A stretch of 64,000 nucleotides of DNA, from contig NZ_JALJEJ010000012.1 in NCBI RefSeq assembly GCF_022953055.1, positions 1-64,000 on the forward strand. The letters are read 5' to 3'. Below are positions 50,950 to 59,976 of the stretch, piece after piece. The position numbers and the translations under genes are program-made. The notes beneath the pieces were generated by a model. The model was given only the letters and a program-made list of their open reading frames with translations. It was not told the origin of the DNA and searched no databases. This DNA is from Mucilaginibacter straminoryzae (GTDB lineage: Bacteria > Bacteroidota > Bacteroidia > Sphingobacteriales > Sphingobacteriaceae). Within the stretch, counting starts at the first letter, position 1. Each line of letters opens with the position of its first letter.

Positions 50950-51927
50950 ATGAAGTTTTTTAGCAAAGAGAATTTAAACAGGTGGTTATGTGTGCTTAAA
51001 GCAACGTTTTCGGGCTTTTCTAATGATAACGGCCTTAAGCTAAGCGCGTCACTTGCTTATTATACCGTTTTTTCCATAGCCCCGTTATTGATCTTAATAC
51101 TGTCCCTTGCAGGTATTTTCTTAGGCCCGCAGGCCACCAGCGCCAGCGACTCGCTTTATCACCAGATAGACCAGTATGTAGGAAAAGAGGCCGCAAAACA
51201 GATACAGGATGTGATCAAAAACCTGCAATTCTCAGGAAAATCCGGCATTGCTTTAATATCCGGCATTGTTACCCTGCTCATCGGTGCCAGCAGTATTTTT
51301 ATAGAAATACAAGATTCGCTGAATATGATCTGGCGGGTAAAAGCCAAACCTAAAAAGGGTTGGTTAAAGATGCTGCAAAATCGCTTTATTTCGTTTTCGC
51401 TGATTGTCAGTTTGGGCTTCCTGTTGTTGGTTTCGCTGTTGGTGAACATTATTGTGAATGCCATCAGCGACAAGATCAGTCATTTTTTACCGGTTATTAC
51501 AGAGCGCCTCATCGAACTGATCAATCTTGGGATTTCCTTCTTAGTGATTTCTACGCTGTTCGGTATCATTTTCAAGTTTCTTCCGGATGTGAAGATCAAG
51601 TGGAAAGATGTGCGCTCTGGTGCATTTTTTACCGCCATCTTGTTTATGATCGGTCAGTTCCTGATCAGTATTTATCTGCGTTACTCGGCGCAGGGTTCTG
51701 CTTACGGGGCTGCGGGTTCTATCATCGTCGTATTGGTATGGATCTATTACACAGCGGCCATCCTGTACATTGGCGCAGAGTTTACGCAAGTTTTTGCAGA
51801 AGCCAATGGCAGCTACCTTGAACCGGCAGAATATGCGGTACATGTAAAACAGGAGGAGGTAGAGATGGAAGTAAAAAAGCTTCCTCCCCAGAATCCCGAA
51901 CTGCACGGTAAACTAAAAGAGAATTAA
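50950..51927 (+). CDS. YihY/UPF0761-type membrane protein
   Basis: About 325 residues from ATG 50950 (earlier in-frame GTG 50866 and ATG 50902 would run into the repeat island). Six membrane segments, and the family signature ASLAYYTVFSIAPLLILILSL. Historically called ribonuclease BN, which is not supported; function unknown. The C-terminus is acidic. Its TAA overlaps the stop of the convergent FAD oxidoreductase. Confidence 0.92.
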   Translation: MKFFSKENLNRWLCVLKATFSGFSNDNGLKLSASLAYYTVFSIAPLLILILSLAGIFLGPQATSASDSLYHQIDQYVGKEAAKQIQDVIKNLQFSGKSGIALISGIVTLLIGASSIFIEIQDSLNMIWRVKAKPKKGWLKMLQNRFISFSLIVSLGFLLLVSLLVNIIVNAISDKISHFLPVITERLIELINLGISFLVISTLFGIIFKFLPDVKIKWKDVRSGAFFTAILFMIGQFLISIYLRYSAQGSAYGAAGSIIVVLVWIYYTAAILYIGAEFTQVFAEANGSYLEPAEYAVHVKQEEVEMEVKKLPPQNPELHGKLKEN

Positions 51928-53732
51928 TTTAATAACCTGCCCGCAATGTCTACCCTACGGGCAAAAGGATTTAGATACTTGTTGGTCAGCACGGCAAACT
52001 CGCGACGCGTAGCCGGACGGTTGGGGTTATAATCGTCCTTGAACTTATAAACGGTTTTCCACTGGTTGCGAAGCGTAGTTTCCAACGTTTTTGGATCGCT
52101 CAGGGTAATATCGCTTACCAGGTTCATCAGGTTATCTACGGTAAAATATTCGCCGGGCTTAAACTTGTTAAACCATAGAAAACCACGGGTATAAATTTCA
52201 TTCAATACAGGTTTTACCTCCGACGTCCGTACTGCTGAATCTGGCGCGAAACAAAGTTTCACACGATGGTCTGCCGTTGGCACCGGAATACTTTCGAGCA
52301 AACCTGTCGCTGCCACTTGCTGAATGGCGCGAAAATCAGGGTCGGTAAACTTAATATCGCTCAGCGGCAGCAGGTAACCTTTAAAATCAAGCAGTTCGCC
52401 CTGGATAATGCGGACGTTTAATTTCTGGGTAGTGGTTTTAAAGAAAGCGCAGTAAGCTGCCACTGTCCCGGCACCTTGTCCAAGCACCATCTGCACGGCA
52501 GGGTCGCAAGTACCTGCATTAGCCAGGTGGGTAACAGAAATGGCTTTTTCCGTCACCAGCAAGTTATCCATATCCTTCACAATTACCGCACCCATCGGGA
52601 TACTAAATGCCGGAAAAGGCGGGTAGGCGATACCCGCAGATGTTATATCCGGTGCGGCATCACTCACGCCGATTGATGTACGGTATAGTTTAGATTCGCG
52701 GTTGTACGGCTTCAGGATATCATCCAATACCATTCTTACCTGGCCCTTCACGTGCCTGTATTCGCGTACGTAGGGGATGTACGGTAAATTATCGGGCGTG
52801 TTAAACTCATCATCGACGCCCAGGTTCTTATATTTTAAAGTAGTTTGCACGTAGTACAGCAAACCAAGCGTACGCTCGCGGAAGGTCTTAAAATAATCCT
52901 CGCGCTTATCCGGACTCAAATCATCCGGGTAAACATGGTAGGTATTTGCGCAGGTGTTCAATAAAAATTTGTCGTTTGGCAAGCGTCCTTCAGCTAAAAT
53001 TCGCTTTACATCAGCCGCTTTCAGACAGGTATATAAAGAGGGGTCATAGCCTGCGGGTTTGGCAATCGTGCGGTCGGCAGCCGCACCATAATCTTTCACA
53101 ATCAGCGGCCACGTAATATCACGTATTATGTTCGTCGCATTCTCGGGGGCCAGCTTTTCGCCGGTATCGCCCCGGCCTTCAGTCCCACTGGTCATAATGG
53201 CACCCGCTTTTGCTACCACATCGCCAAACTCTGTCGCGTCTACCAATACCTGCGCCTTAACGGTTGTTAGCTTCTCCGCTAACAGGATCGAAACTTCCCA
53301 GCCCGTACCGTCTTTCTTTACGTTAGTCCAGTTGGTGTTCATCCGTACGGTCAGGTTCTTTACGGTATCGGTCAGTTTCTTCAGGATGCTGGCGCCGGTA
53401 AAAGGTTCAAATCGAAGAGCCGCATTGGCGGTAGTATCATAGCCCGGAACTTTACTGTAAAACTGCATCACTTTTTTCCGGAACTCGCCCCATATACCGC
53501 CTGGCATGTCGCTATTTGCGGTAAGCACACACATCCCACCCGCTGTCATGGTACCGCCAAGCCATGGGCCCGGTTCTACCAAAAGCGTCTTTACTTTGCT
53601 TCGGGCACATTGTATTGCCGCTGCTGTTCCGCTGGCACTGCCACCTATTACCAGTACATCGGTTTTAATGGTATCAGCATAAGCGCTATGGGTAAAATAT
53701 ATCAGGAAAAGGAATAGTAACTTTTTGATCAT
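51924..53732 (-). CDS. exported FAD-dependent oxidoreductase
   Basis: A 602-residue protein. Signal peptide about 1-20 (ending SAYA). Directly after it comes the FAD-binding Rossmann motif DVLVIGGSASGTAAAI, and PWLGGTMTAGGMCV matches the FAD_oxidored family. Catalytic substrate unknown. Members of this family often occur in polysaccharide-use loci, but none is visible here. The export signal on a flavoprotein suggests the folded enzyme acts in the periplasm or outside. Confidence 0.88.
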   Translation of the reverse strand: MIKKLLFLFLIYFTHSAYADTIKTDVLVIGGSASGTAAAIQCARSKVKTLLVEPGPWLGGTMTAGGMCVLTANSDMPGGIWGEFRKKVMQFYSKVPGYDTTANAALRFEPFTGASILKKLTDTVKNLTVRMNTNWTNVKKDGTGWEVSILLAEKLTTVKAQVLVDATEFGDVVAKAGAIMTSGTEGRGDTGEKLAPENATNIIRDITWPLIVKDYGAAADRTIAKPAGYDPSLYTCLKAADVKRILAEGRLPNDKFLLNTCANTYHVYPDDLSPDKREDYFKTFRERTLGLLYYVQTTLKYKNLGVDDEFNTPDNLPYIPYVREYRHVKGQVRMVLDDILKPYNRESKLYRTSIGVSDAAPDITSAGIAYPPFPAFSIPMGAVIVKDMDNLLVTEKAISVTHLANAGTCDPAVQMVLGQGAGTVAAYCAFFKTTTQKLNVRIIQGELLDFKGYLLPLSDIKFTDPDFRAIQQVAATGLLESIPVPTADHRVKLCFAPDSAVRTSEVKPVLNEIYTRGFLWFNKFKPGEYFTVDNLMNLVSDITLSDPKTLETTLRNQWKTVYKFKDDYNPNRPATRREFAVLTNKYLNPFARRVDIAGRLLN

Positions 53733-53860
53733 TTTTTATTAAAATAGCACTTACAAAACGCCGGATTTCAGCAAAGCTTATTGGCCCTTGCATTAATAAG
53801 GCAAGTATAGAATATTTTTAAACAACCCCTTGTTTCTCTTTTTATTTAACACTGCCAGCT

Positions 53861-54379
53861 ATGGAAGAAACCTTAAAATATCCTGTGGGAAAATTTGTTG
53901 CCCCGCTTTCTTATACCGATGAAGATTTTCGCAACTGGATTGCCGAGATTAAGGCTTTACCAGGTCTGGTACGCGCAGCCGTGATCGGGCTGAACGAGCA
54001 CCAGTTAAATACGCCTTACCGGCCGGGCGGGTGGACCGTTAAGCAAGTTGTTCATCACCTGGCAGACAGCCACATGAATGCCCTGATGAGATTTAAGCTG
54101 GCATTAACAGAAGAGAACCCTACGATTAAACCTTACGACGAACCGGCCTGGGCGCTGCTGCCAGATTACAGGCTGCCGGTAGAATCTTCTTTAAAAATGC
54201 TGGAAGGTATCCACCAGCACCTGGGCGCTTTGTTTGAATCACTGACAGAAGAACAGTGGGACCGTACCTTTTTCCATCCGCAGCACCAAAGCTCGGTACC
54301 CTTAAAAAGGAACCTGGCTATTTACGCCTGGCATGGCCGCCACCACCTGGCGCATATTACCAGTACTTTTAACGGATAA
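53861..54379 (+). CDS. YfiT/DinB-type metal-dependent transferase
   Basis: A 172-residue four-helix protein of the DinB superfamily, YfiT branch. Metal ligands are the histidines of VVHHLADSH and of WHGRHHLAHI. In Firmicutes such proteins can transfer bacillithiol; in this organism the thiol is not known. The full-length pattern TYRPGGWTVKQ-like region supports the YfiT branch. Confidence 0.9.
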   Translation: MEETLKYPVGKFVAPLSYTDEDFRNWIAEIKALPGLVRAAVIGLNEHQLNTPYRPGGWTVKQVVHHLADSHMNALMRFKLALTEENPTIKPYDEPAWALLPDYRLPVESSLKMLEGIHQHLGALFESLTEEQWDRTFFHPQHQSSVPLKRNLAIYAWHGRHHLAHITSTFNG

Positions 54380-54511
54380 TACTGTCAACAAACTGGCACT
54401 GATCCTTACTTAAAAGTCATAAAACCTATGGCCGGCCCGGTAAATGCGGCAGATGTGGTAAATGCGGCGAAAGCGGCAGACGTGGCGAACTGGTTTTTGC
54501 CAGCCAGCAAA

Positions 54512-54853
54512 TTATATAACGCACTTTACCCGGTTGCTATCCTTGTAAGGACAGTCCGGCGCGGCGTTCTCTTTCTGAGCGGGCAGCGTATTTTCGAAGG
54601 GCAGTTTCGGTAAGTCGATCATGAAAATTTTCGAAAGCAGCGAAGTAGCAGCAGGTTCTGTTTCACTGGCTTTGTGACGTTTCTTTCGGCAGCATTCTTT
54701 TATGGGCAGGTGTGCAATCACAGTTTTTCTTGACTGCGCCTGGTCTTTATGGGGTTTAGTTGGGTTTAGGTTGTTGTTCAGGTTAAGTCCTAAACCCGGT
54801 ACCGTTGCTAAGTATAGCATGGTTACAAGTAGTAAGCTTATCCTCTTTTTCAT
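54512..54853 (-). CDS. exported hypothetical protein, 113 aa
   Basis: From ATG 54853 (an in-frame ATG 39 bp upstream is possible but leaves a poorer signal). A hydrophobic signal (about 4-22) precedes a lysine/proline-rich mature region with four cysteines (CC in KECCRKK, DCPYK, KCV). Not recognised. A 61-codon plus-strand frame overlaps its distal end and seems to be a shadow. Confidence 0.55.
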   Translation of the reverse strand: MKKRISLLLVTMLYLATVPGLGLNLNNNLNPTKPHKDQAQSRKTVIAHLPIKECCRKKRHKASETEPAATSLLSKIFMIDLPKLPFENTLPAQKENAAPDCPYKDSNRVKCVI

Positions 54854-54895
54854 ACTACAAAAATAACCGGCGTAACCGAATGTTTCGCGCACAAA

Positions 54896-54920
54896 AAAAC
54901 CCTCTGTAAGAGAGGGTTTT
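54896..54920 (-). terminator. rho-independent terminator of the OmpA-family gene
   Basis: On the minus strand a 10-bp stem AAAACCCTCT/AGAGGGTTTT with a 5-nt loop leads into TTTTTTG, 22 bp after the stop codon. Confidence 0.85.
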
Positions 54921-54941
54921 CACGGTATTTTTCGTCAGGGT

Positions 54942-55625
54942 TTATTCACCACCTTGCTGGCGCGCCTGCTCTTTTAATTGATCGTTCGCTACGATTACTA
55001 TTTCTACGCGACGGTTCTGCGCACGTCCGGCTTCTGTTGAGTTATCCCCGATAGGCTCGCTTTCGCCTTTTCCCTGTGTACTTAACCGGCCCGAAGGAAC
55101 GCCTGCGGTTGTCAGGTAGCTTTTTACGGACTGCGCACGACGGACGGACAGGTCCTGATTGTATTGATCGCTGCCGGTATTATCGGTATGTCCTACGATC
55201 AGGATATTGGTATCCGGGTTTTTCTCCAATGAAGTTGCCAGGTTTTGCAGATTGGTACGTGCTGCGCTTTTTAAGTCGGTTTTGTTCACGTCAAACAGGA
55301 TACCACTGTCAAATTTCACAATGATACCTTCGCCTTCGCGCGTTACGGTAGCGCCCGGCACGGTTTGTTGTATCTCTGCTGCCTGACGGTCCATCTTACG
55401 GCCAATAAAAGCACCTGCAGTACCACCAATAGCACCACCTATAATAGCACCCAGGGCCGTGTTACCGGCGCTTTTACCAATAAAAGCACCAATAGTACCA
55501 CCAGCACCTGCACCAATTGCAGCGCCTTTCTGCGTTTTGGTAAGGGAGTTACAACCGGCGTTTATGATTAAAGAAGCGGCCACGGCTAAACTAAGGAATG
55601 AGTTTCTGACAGTTGTAATTTTCAT
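54942..55625 (-). CDS. OmpA-family lipoprotein with glycine-zipper domain
   Basis: A 227-residue lipoprotein. Lipobox-like LIINAGC at about 19-25, then a glycine zipper (KGAAIGAGAGGTIGAFIG, repeated), then an OmpA C-terminal domain (about 115-220) with NILIVGHTDNTGSDQYNQDLS and AQNRRVEI. Expected to be anchored in the outer membrane and to bind peptidoglycan. Single-gene unit. Confidence 0.93.
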   Translation of the reverse strand: MKITTVRNSFLSLAVAASLIINAGCNSLTKTQKGAAIGAGAGGTIGAFIGKSAGNTALGAIIGGAIGGTAGAFIGRKMDRQAAEIQQTVPGATVTREGEGIIVKFDSGILFDVNKTDLKSAARTNLQNLATSLEKNPDTNILIVGHTDNTGSDQYNQDLSVRRAQSVKSYLTTAGVPSGRLSTQGKGESEPIGDNSTEAGRAQNRRVEIVIVANDQLKEQARQQGGE

Positions 55626-55746
55626 GTTGAGAGGTTTTTATGTCGAAAGTAAATGTCACTACAATATTGCAAAGTAAATGCCAAATTTGATATATCTTTC
55701 GGTCACGGGTTTTTCATAACCTTTTAATTTTCATTCCTGGTATTCT

Positions 55747-58194
55747 ATGAACAAAATCTTTACTTTTTTATTACTTGCCGCCTGCGGTTCTGCCTATGCG
55801 CAAACCACCGAAAAACTGTCTGTAGAAAAGATCATGCGCGACCCCAAATGGATGGGTACCGCGCCATCTAACATCCGCTGGAGCGATGATGGCAAAAAGG
55901 TTTATTTTATGTGGAACCCGGAAGCCGCGGACCGTGACGCCCTATACAGCATCACCACCACTAACCTGAAACCAGAGAAAGTAGGTATTGACGAGCGCAA
56001 AACCTCTTTACCAGGATTTGGTATCTGGAACAAACAACATACACGTAAACTTTACGAACAGAACGGAGATATCTACCTGCTGAACCTTAAAGGAGGTATT
56101 AGGCAATTAACCAATACGGTAGATCGCGAAAGTAACCCGGTTTTCAGCAGCAATGAAAGCAAAGTTATTTTTGTAAAAAGCGATAACCTTTTCTCACTTA
56201 ACCTGAATACCGGCGAGTTGGTACAGCTCACTAACATTACGCATGGCGCGGCAACAGCTGCACCAGTCGCAGGAATGATGGGCGGCCGTCGTGGCGGTGG
56301 CGGTGGTTTCGGCCCTGTAGCGGCAGGTGCACCACAAAGCGGCGCTGCTGCCGGAGGCAACCAGCAAGACCGCTGGCTAAAAGCAGAGCAGTTGGAACTT
56401 TTTGATGTGATCAAAGAAAAAGACCGCGACCAGAAAGCAGATGCAGCAGACCGCAAAGCATTGCAGCCTAAACGTTTGAAAGAGATTGCCGTAGGCGACC
56501 AGATCGTTTCGATGCTGACGCTTAGTCCAGATGAGCGGTATGTGACTTACCGGCTGATTAAGCAGGCCGAGGGCGCCCGTGTCGGGAACGTACCTAACTA
56601 TGTAACCGCATCAGGCTATACCGAAGATATTGCTAACCGCACCAAGGTGGGCAGTCCACAACCCACTTCAGAAACTTTTATTTTCGATAAACAGCGCGAT
56701 ACCGTTTACAGCATTTCTACCAAAGAAATTCCTGGCATTAAAGACCTGCCTGATTATGTGAAGGATTACCCTAAACAGTTAGAGCAGCGCCAGAAGTTGA
56801 ACGCCGACCGTAAGGTTACCGTTTACGGCCCTTTCTGGGCAGAAGACGGTAAAAATGCCGTAGCTGTAGTGACTGCGCAAGACAATAAAGACCGCTGGAT
56901 TATGAAAGTTGATCCGGAAACAGGTAAACTTTCCCTGCTGGATCGTCAGCGTGATGAAGCCTGGATCGGTGGCCCCGGCATCGGCGGCGCGTATGGTGCA
57001 GGAACTATTGGCTGGGTAGATAACACCCACCTGTACTACCAGAGCGAAGCTACAGGCTATTCGCACATCTATGTAGTTGACGTAACCAATGGCACTAAAA
57101 AACAACTGACCAGCGGTAAATGGGAAGTTCAACAGCTGGATCTTTCTAACGATAAAAAGACATTTTACTTCATCGCCAACGTAGAGCATCCCGGCATTAC
57201 CAACTATTACTGTTTGCCTGTTACCGGTGGTACGCCTGTTAAGCTAACAAGTATGAAAGGCGGCAACGAGGTAGAACTTTCTCCGGATGAAAAATGGCTG
57301 GCTATCCGCTATTCCTATTCTAATAAACCTTGGGAACTTTACCTGCAACCCAACAAAGCAGGTGCAAAAGCGGTACAGGTTACCAATTCTGTCACTGCAG
57401 AATTTAAAGCCTACCCTTGGCGCGAACCGCAGGTAATTACCTTTAAAAACCGTTACGGCAGTGATGTATATGCGCGTTTGTATGTACCGGCTAATCCGGC
57501 CCCTTCGCATCCAGCTGTAGTGTTTGTACACGGCGCAGGTTACCTGCAAAACGTACATTATTACTGGAGCCAGTACTTCCGCGAATACATGTTCAATAAC
57601 CTGTTAACAGATATGGGCTATACCGTGCTGGATGTGGATTACACCGGCAGCTCTGGCTATGGCCGCGACTGGCGTACCGGAATTTACCGCCATATGGGTG
57701 GTAAAGACCTGACCGACCAGGTTGACGGCGTGAAAATGCTGGTAGACAAATACGGTGTTAACCCAAAGAATGTAGGCTTGTATGGTGGATCTTACGGCGG
57801 TTTCATTACCCTGATGGCCATGTTTACCCAACCTGATGTTTTCGCCGCGGGCGGTGCACTGCGTTCTGTTACAGATTGGGCACATTATAACCATGGTTAT
57901 ACCGCCAACATCCTGAACGAACCGTATAATGATGAGAAAGCTTACAAGCAAAGCTCGCCTATTTACTTTGCGAACGGCTTAAAAGGAAACTTGCTGATGG
58001 CGCATGGCATGGTAGACCAAAATGTAAACTTCCAGGATATAGTTCGCCTGACGCAACGTTTGATCGAACTGCATAAAGACAACTGGTCGCTGGCGCCCTA
58101 CCCTGTAGAAGACCATGGCTTTACCGAACCCAGCAGCTGGGCCGACGAGTACAAACGTATTTTGAAGCTGTTTGAAGAAACGCTGAAGAAATAG
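55747..58194 (+). CDS. S9-family (DPP IV-like) prolyl peptidase
   Basis: An 815-residue exported peptidase. Signal peptide (ending AYAQ). An N-terminal beta-propeller includes Gly-rich low-complexity segment at about 178-205. The hydrolase domain has the nucleophile in GLYGGSYGGFITLM (Ser near residue 681), and HGMVDQNVNFQD and EDHGFTEPSSW supply the Asp and His. It probably removes dipeptides from peptides outside the cytoplasm. A terminator follows. Confidence 0.93.
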   Translation: MNKIFTFLLLAACGSAYAQTTEKLSVEKIMRDPKWMGTAPSNIRWSDDGKKVYFMWNPEAADRDALYSITTTNLKPEKVGIDERKTSLPGFGIWNKQHTRKLYEQNGDIYLLNLKGGIRQLTNTVDRESNPVFSSNESKVIFVKSDNLFSLNLNTGELVQLTNITHGAATAAPVAGMMGGRRGGGGGFGPVAAGAPQSGAAAGGNQQDRWLKAEQLELFDVIKEKDRDQKADAADRKALQPKRLKEIAVGDQIVSMLTLSPDERYVTYRLIKQAEGARVGNVPNYVTASGYTEDIANRTKVGSPQPTSETFIFDKQRDTVYSISTKEIPGIKDLPDYVKDYPKQLEQRQKLNADRKVTVYGPFWAEDGKNAVAVVTAQDNKDRWIMKVDPETGKLSLLDRQRDEAWIGGPGIGGAYGAGTIGWVDNTHLYYQSEATGYSHIYVVDVTNGTKKQLTSGKWEVQQLDLSNDKKTFYFIANVEHPGITNYYCLPVTGGTPVKLTSMKGGNEVELSPDEKWLAIRYSYSNKPWELYLQPNKAGAKAVQVTNSVTAEFKAYPWREPQVITFKNRYGSDVYARLYVPANPAPSHPAVVFVHGAGYLQNVHYYWSQYFREYMFNNLLTDMGYTVLDVDYTGSSGYGRDWRTGIYRHMGGKDLTDQVDGVKMLVDKYGVNPKNVGLYGGSYGGFITLMAMFTQPDVFAAGGALRSVTDWAHYNHGYTANILNEPYNDEKAYKQSSPIYFANGLKGNLLMAHGMVDQNVNFQDIVRLTQRLIELHKDNWSLAPYPVEDHGFTEPSSWADEYKRILKLFEETLKK

Positions 58195-58203
58195 CAGGAA
58201 TTA

Positions 58204-58244
58204 AAAAAGCCACTTTTGTAATCAAGACAAAAGTGGCTTTTTCG
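58204..58244. terminator. bidirectional terminator between the S9 peptidase and porX genes
   Basis: The 16-bp perfect stem AAAAAGCCACTTTTGT with its complement, loop of 7 nt, flanked by A and T runs on either side. Confidence 0.92.
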
Positions 58245-58286
58245 ATAGTACCCAAATCGTTTCGGGATCATTCACCTTAATATCCC

Positions 58287-59837
58287 TTATTTAGGACCGT
58301 AAGTAGCAATCGGTACAATCATTTCTTCTAATGAAATCCCCCCGTGCTGGAACGATTCGTTATAGAAGTTCACAAAGTGATTGTAATTGTTCGGGTACAC
58401 GAAATAGCTGTCGCCTTTCGCAAACACGAAGCTCGAACTTACATGCAGCTTTGGCAGCATAGCATCATGCGGGTTTTTGATATGCAGTACATCCTTGGCG
58501 TTGAAATTCAGATTTTTGCCTTGTTTATAACGCAGGTTGGTGTTGGTATTACGGTCGCCAATGATCTTGCTCGGATTTTTCACCCGGATGGTACCATGGT
58601 CTGTCGTGATGATCACCTTTACTTGTTTTTGCGACAGGAAGCGCAGGAGATCCAGCAATGGCGAGTGTTCGAACCAGGAAAGCGTAAGCGAGCGATAAGC
58701 GGCATCGTCACTGGCCAGCTCGCGGATCATCTGCATATCTGTACGGGCATGCGAAAGCATATCCACAAAGTTATAGACTACCACGTTCAGCTCGTTTTTC
58801 ATCAGGTTATTTACCGAATCATTCAATGAACGGCCTTCGTCAATGTTCAGGATCTTGTTGTAAGAGAACTTTACATCACGGCGCAGCATTCTTTTCAGCT
58901 GATCGCCTAAAAACTGCTCTTCATACAAGTTCTTACCGCCCTCATCCTCGTCGTTCTGCCACATGGTTGGGAAACGTTTTTCCATATCCAGCGGCAGCAG
59001 GCCAGAGAAGATCGCGTTTCGCGCATATTGGGTAGCAGTCGGCAGGATACTGTAATAATTATCTTCCTCTTCCAGCCTGAAGTATTCGTTGATGATCGGG
59101 TGGATAATGCGGTACTGGTCATATCGCAGGTTATCAATCAGGATGAAGAACACCGGTGTGTTTTCCATTTTTGGAAATACCTTCTTTTTCATCAATTGGT
59201 GCGAAAAAATAGGTCCGGCGTCGGGATTCTTGATCCAGTTCGGATAATTCTTCTCGATAAATTTAGAGAACTGTACGTTTGCTTCTGCCTTTTGCATGGT
59301 CAGGATCTCATGCATCCCGGCATCGTCCAGTTTTTCGAGCTCGAGTTCCCAATAGATCAGTTTCTTGTAAACGTCCACCCACTCTTGGAAGCTCAGGTTA
59401 TCGTTCAGGGTCATACCCAGGTGGCGGAAGTCCTGCTGGTAAGCCATGGTGGTTTTTTCAGTCACCAGTCGCTTGTTCTCCGTAAGCTTTTTAATGGTTA
59501 ACAGTACCTGGCGCGGATTAACCGGCTTGATCAGGTAATCATCTATCTTAGAACCGATGGCATCTTCCATCATGGGTTCTTCTTCGTTTTTAGTGATCAG
59601 TACCACCGGGACATCATTGTTCAGTGCCTTAATTTCAGATAAGGTTTCCAGCCCGGTCAGGCCCGGCATGTTCTCATCCAGAAAAACAAGATCGTAATAG
59701 TCTGTTTTAAAAGCGTCTACTGCGTCGCGGCCATTGGTTACGGTTTTTACTTTATAACCTTTTTCGTTCAGTAGTAATATATGTGGTTTCAGGAGGTCGA
59801 TCTCATCATCGGCCCATAAAATAGTTGTTTCCTGCAT
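58287..59837 (-). CDS. porX: PorX-type response regulator with PglZ domain
   Basis: A 516-residue regulator. Receiver domain 1-120 with WADDEIDLL, phospho-acceptor D54 in VFLDENMPGL and the lysine in YLIKPVNPRQ. A helical linker precedes a PglZ/alkaline-phosphatase-like domain (about 200-516; FILIDNLRYDQYR, ITTDHGTIRV). In Porphyromonas and Flavobacterium PorX controls type IX secretion with PorY. Here porY and the secretion genes are not in the window. Confidence 0.95.
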   Translation of the reverse strand: MQETTILWADDEIDLLKPHILLLNEKGYKVKTVTNGRDAVDAFKTDYYDLVFLDENMPGLTGLETLSEIKALNNDVPVVLITKNEEEPMMEDAIGSKIDDYLIKPVNPRQVLLTIKKLTENKRLVTEKTTMAYQQDFRHLGMTLNDNLSFQEWVDVYKKLIYWELELEKLDDAGMHEILTMQKAEANVQFSKFIEKNYPNWIKNPDAGPIFSHQLMKKKVFPKMENTPVFFILIDNLRYDQYRIIHPIINEYFRLEEEDNYYSILPTATQYARNAIFSGLLPLDMEKRFPTMWQNDEDEGGKNLYEEQFLGDQLKRMLRRDVKFSYNKILNIDEGRSLNDSVNNLMKNELNVVVYNFVDMLSHARTDMQMIRELASDDAAYRSLTLSWFEHSPLLDLLRFLSQKQVKVIITTDHGTIRVKNPSKIIGDRNTNTNLRYKQGKNLNFNAKDVLHIKNPHDAMLPKLHVSSSFVFAKGDSYFVYPNNYNHFVNFYNESFQHGGISLEEMIVPIATYGPK

Positions 59838-59860
59838 GGTAGTTTTTTCGAGTTTTGCTT

Positions 59861-59881
59861 ATAACTTGTAAAATAAGTTAT
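59861..59881. promoter_or_regulatory. palindrome upstream of porX
   Basis: ATAACTT and AAGTTAT, 7-bp arms around a 7-bp centre, 24 bp before the porX start. Could be a binding site. Confidence 0.3.
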
Positions 59882-59976
59882 TTGTTGAGTGGCGTCCTAT
59901 ATAATTAACATTTATTAACAGAAAAAGGTGGCAACGTTTACAATAAATTAACACTTTTGCAGCCGATATTAACGTT

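Noticed and set aside
54428..54613. 61-codon plus-strand frame overlapping the hypothetical gene at 54512-54853
   Set aside because: Starts with a repeated Ala/Asp/Val pattern and has no signals. The minus-strand frame has a signal peptide and is preferred.
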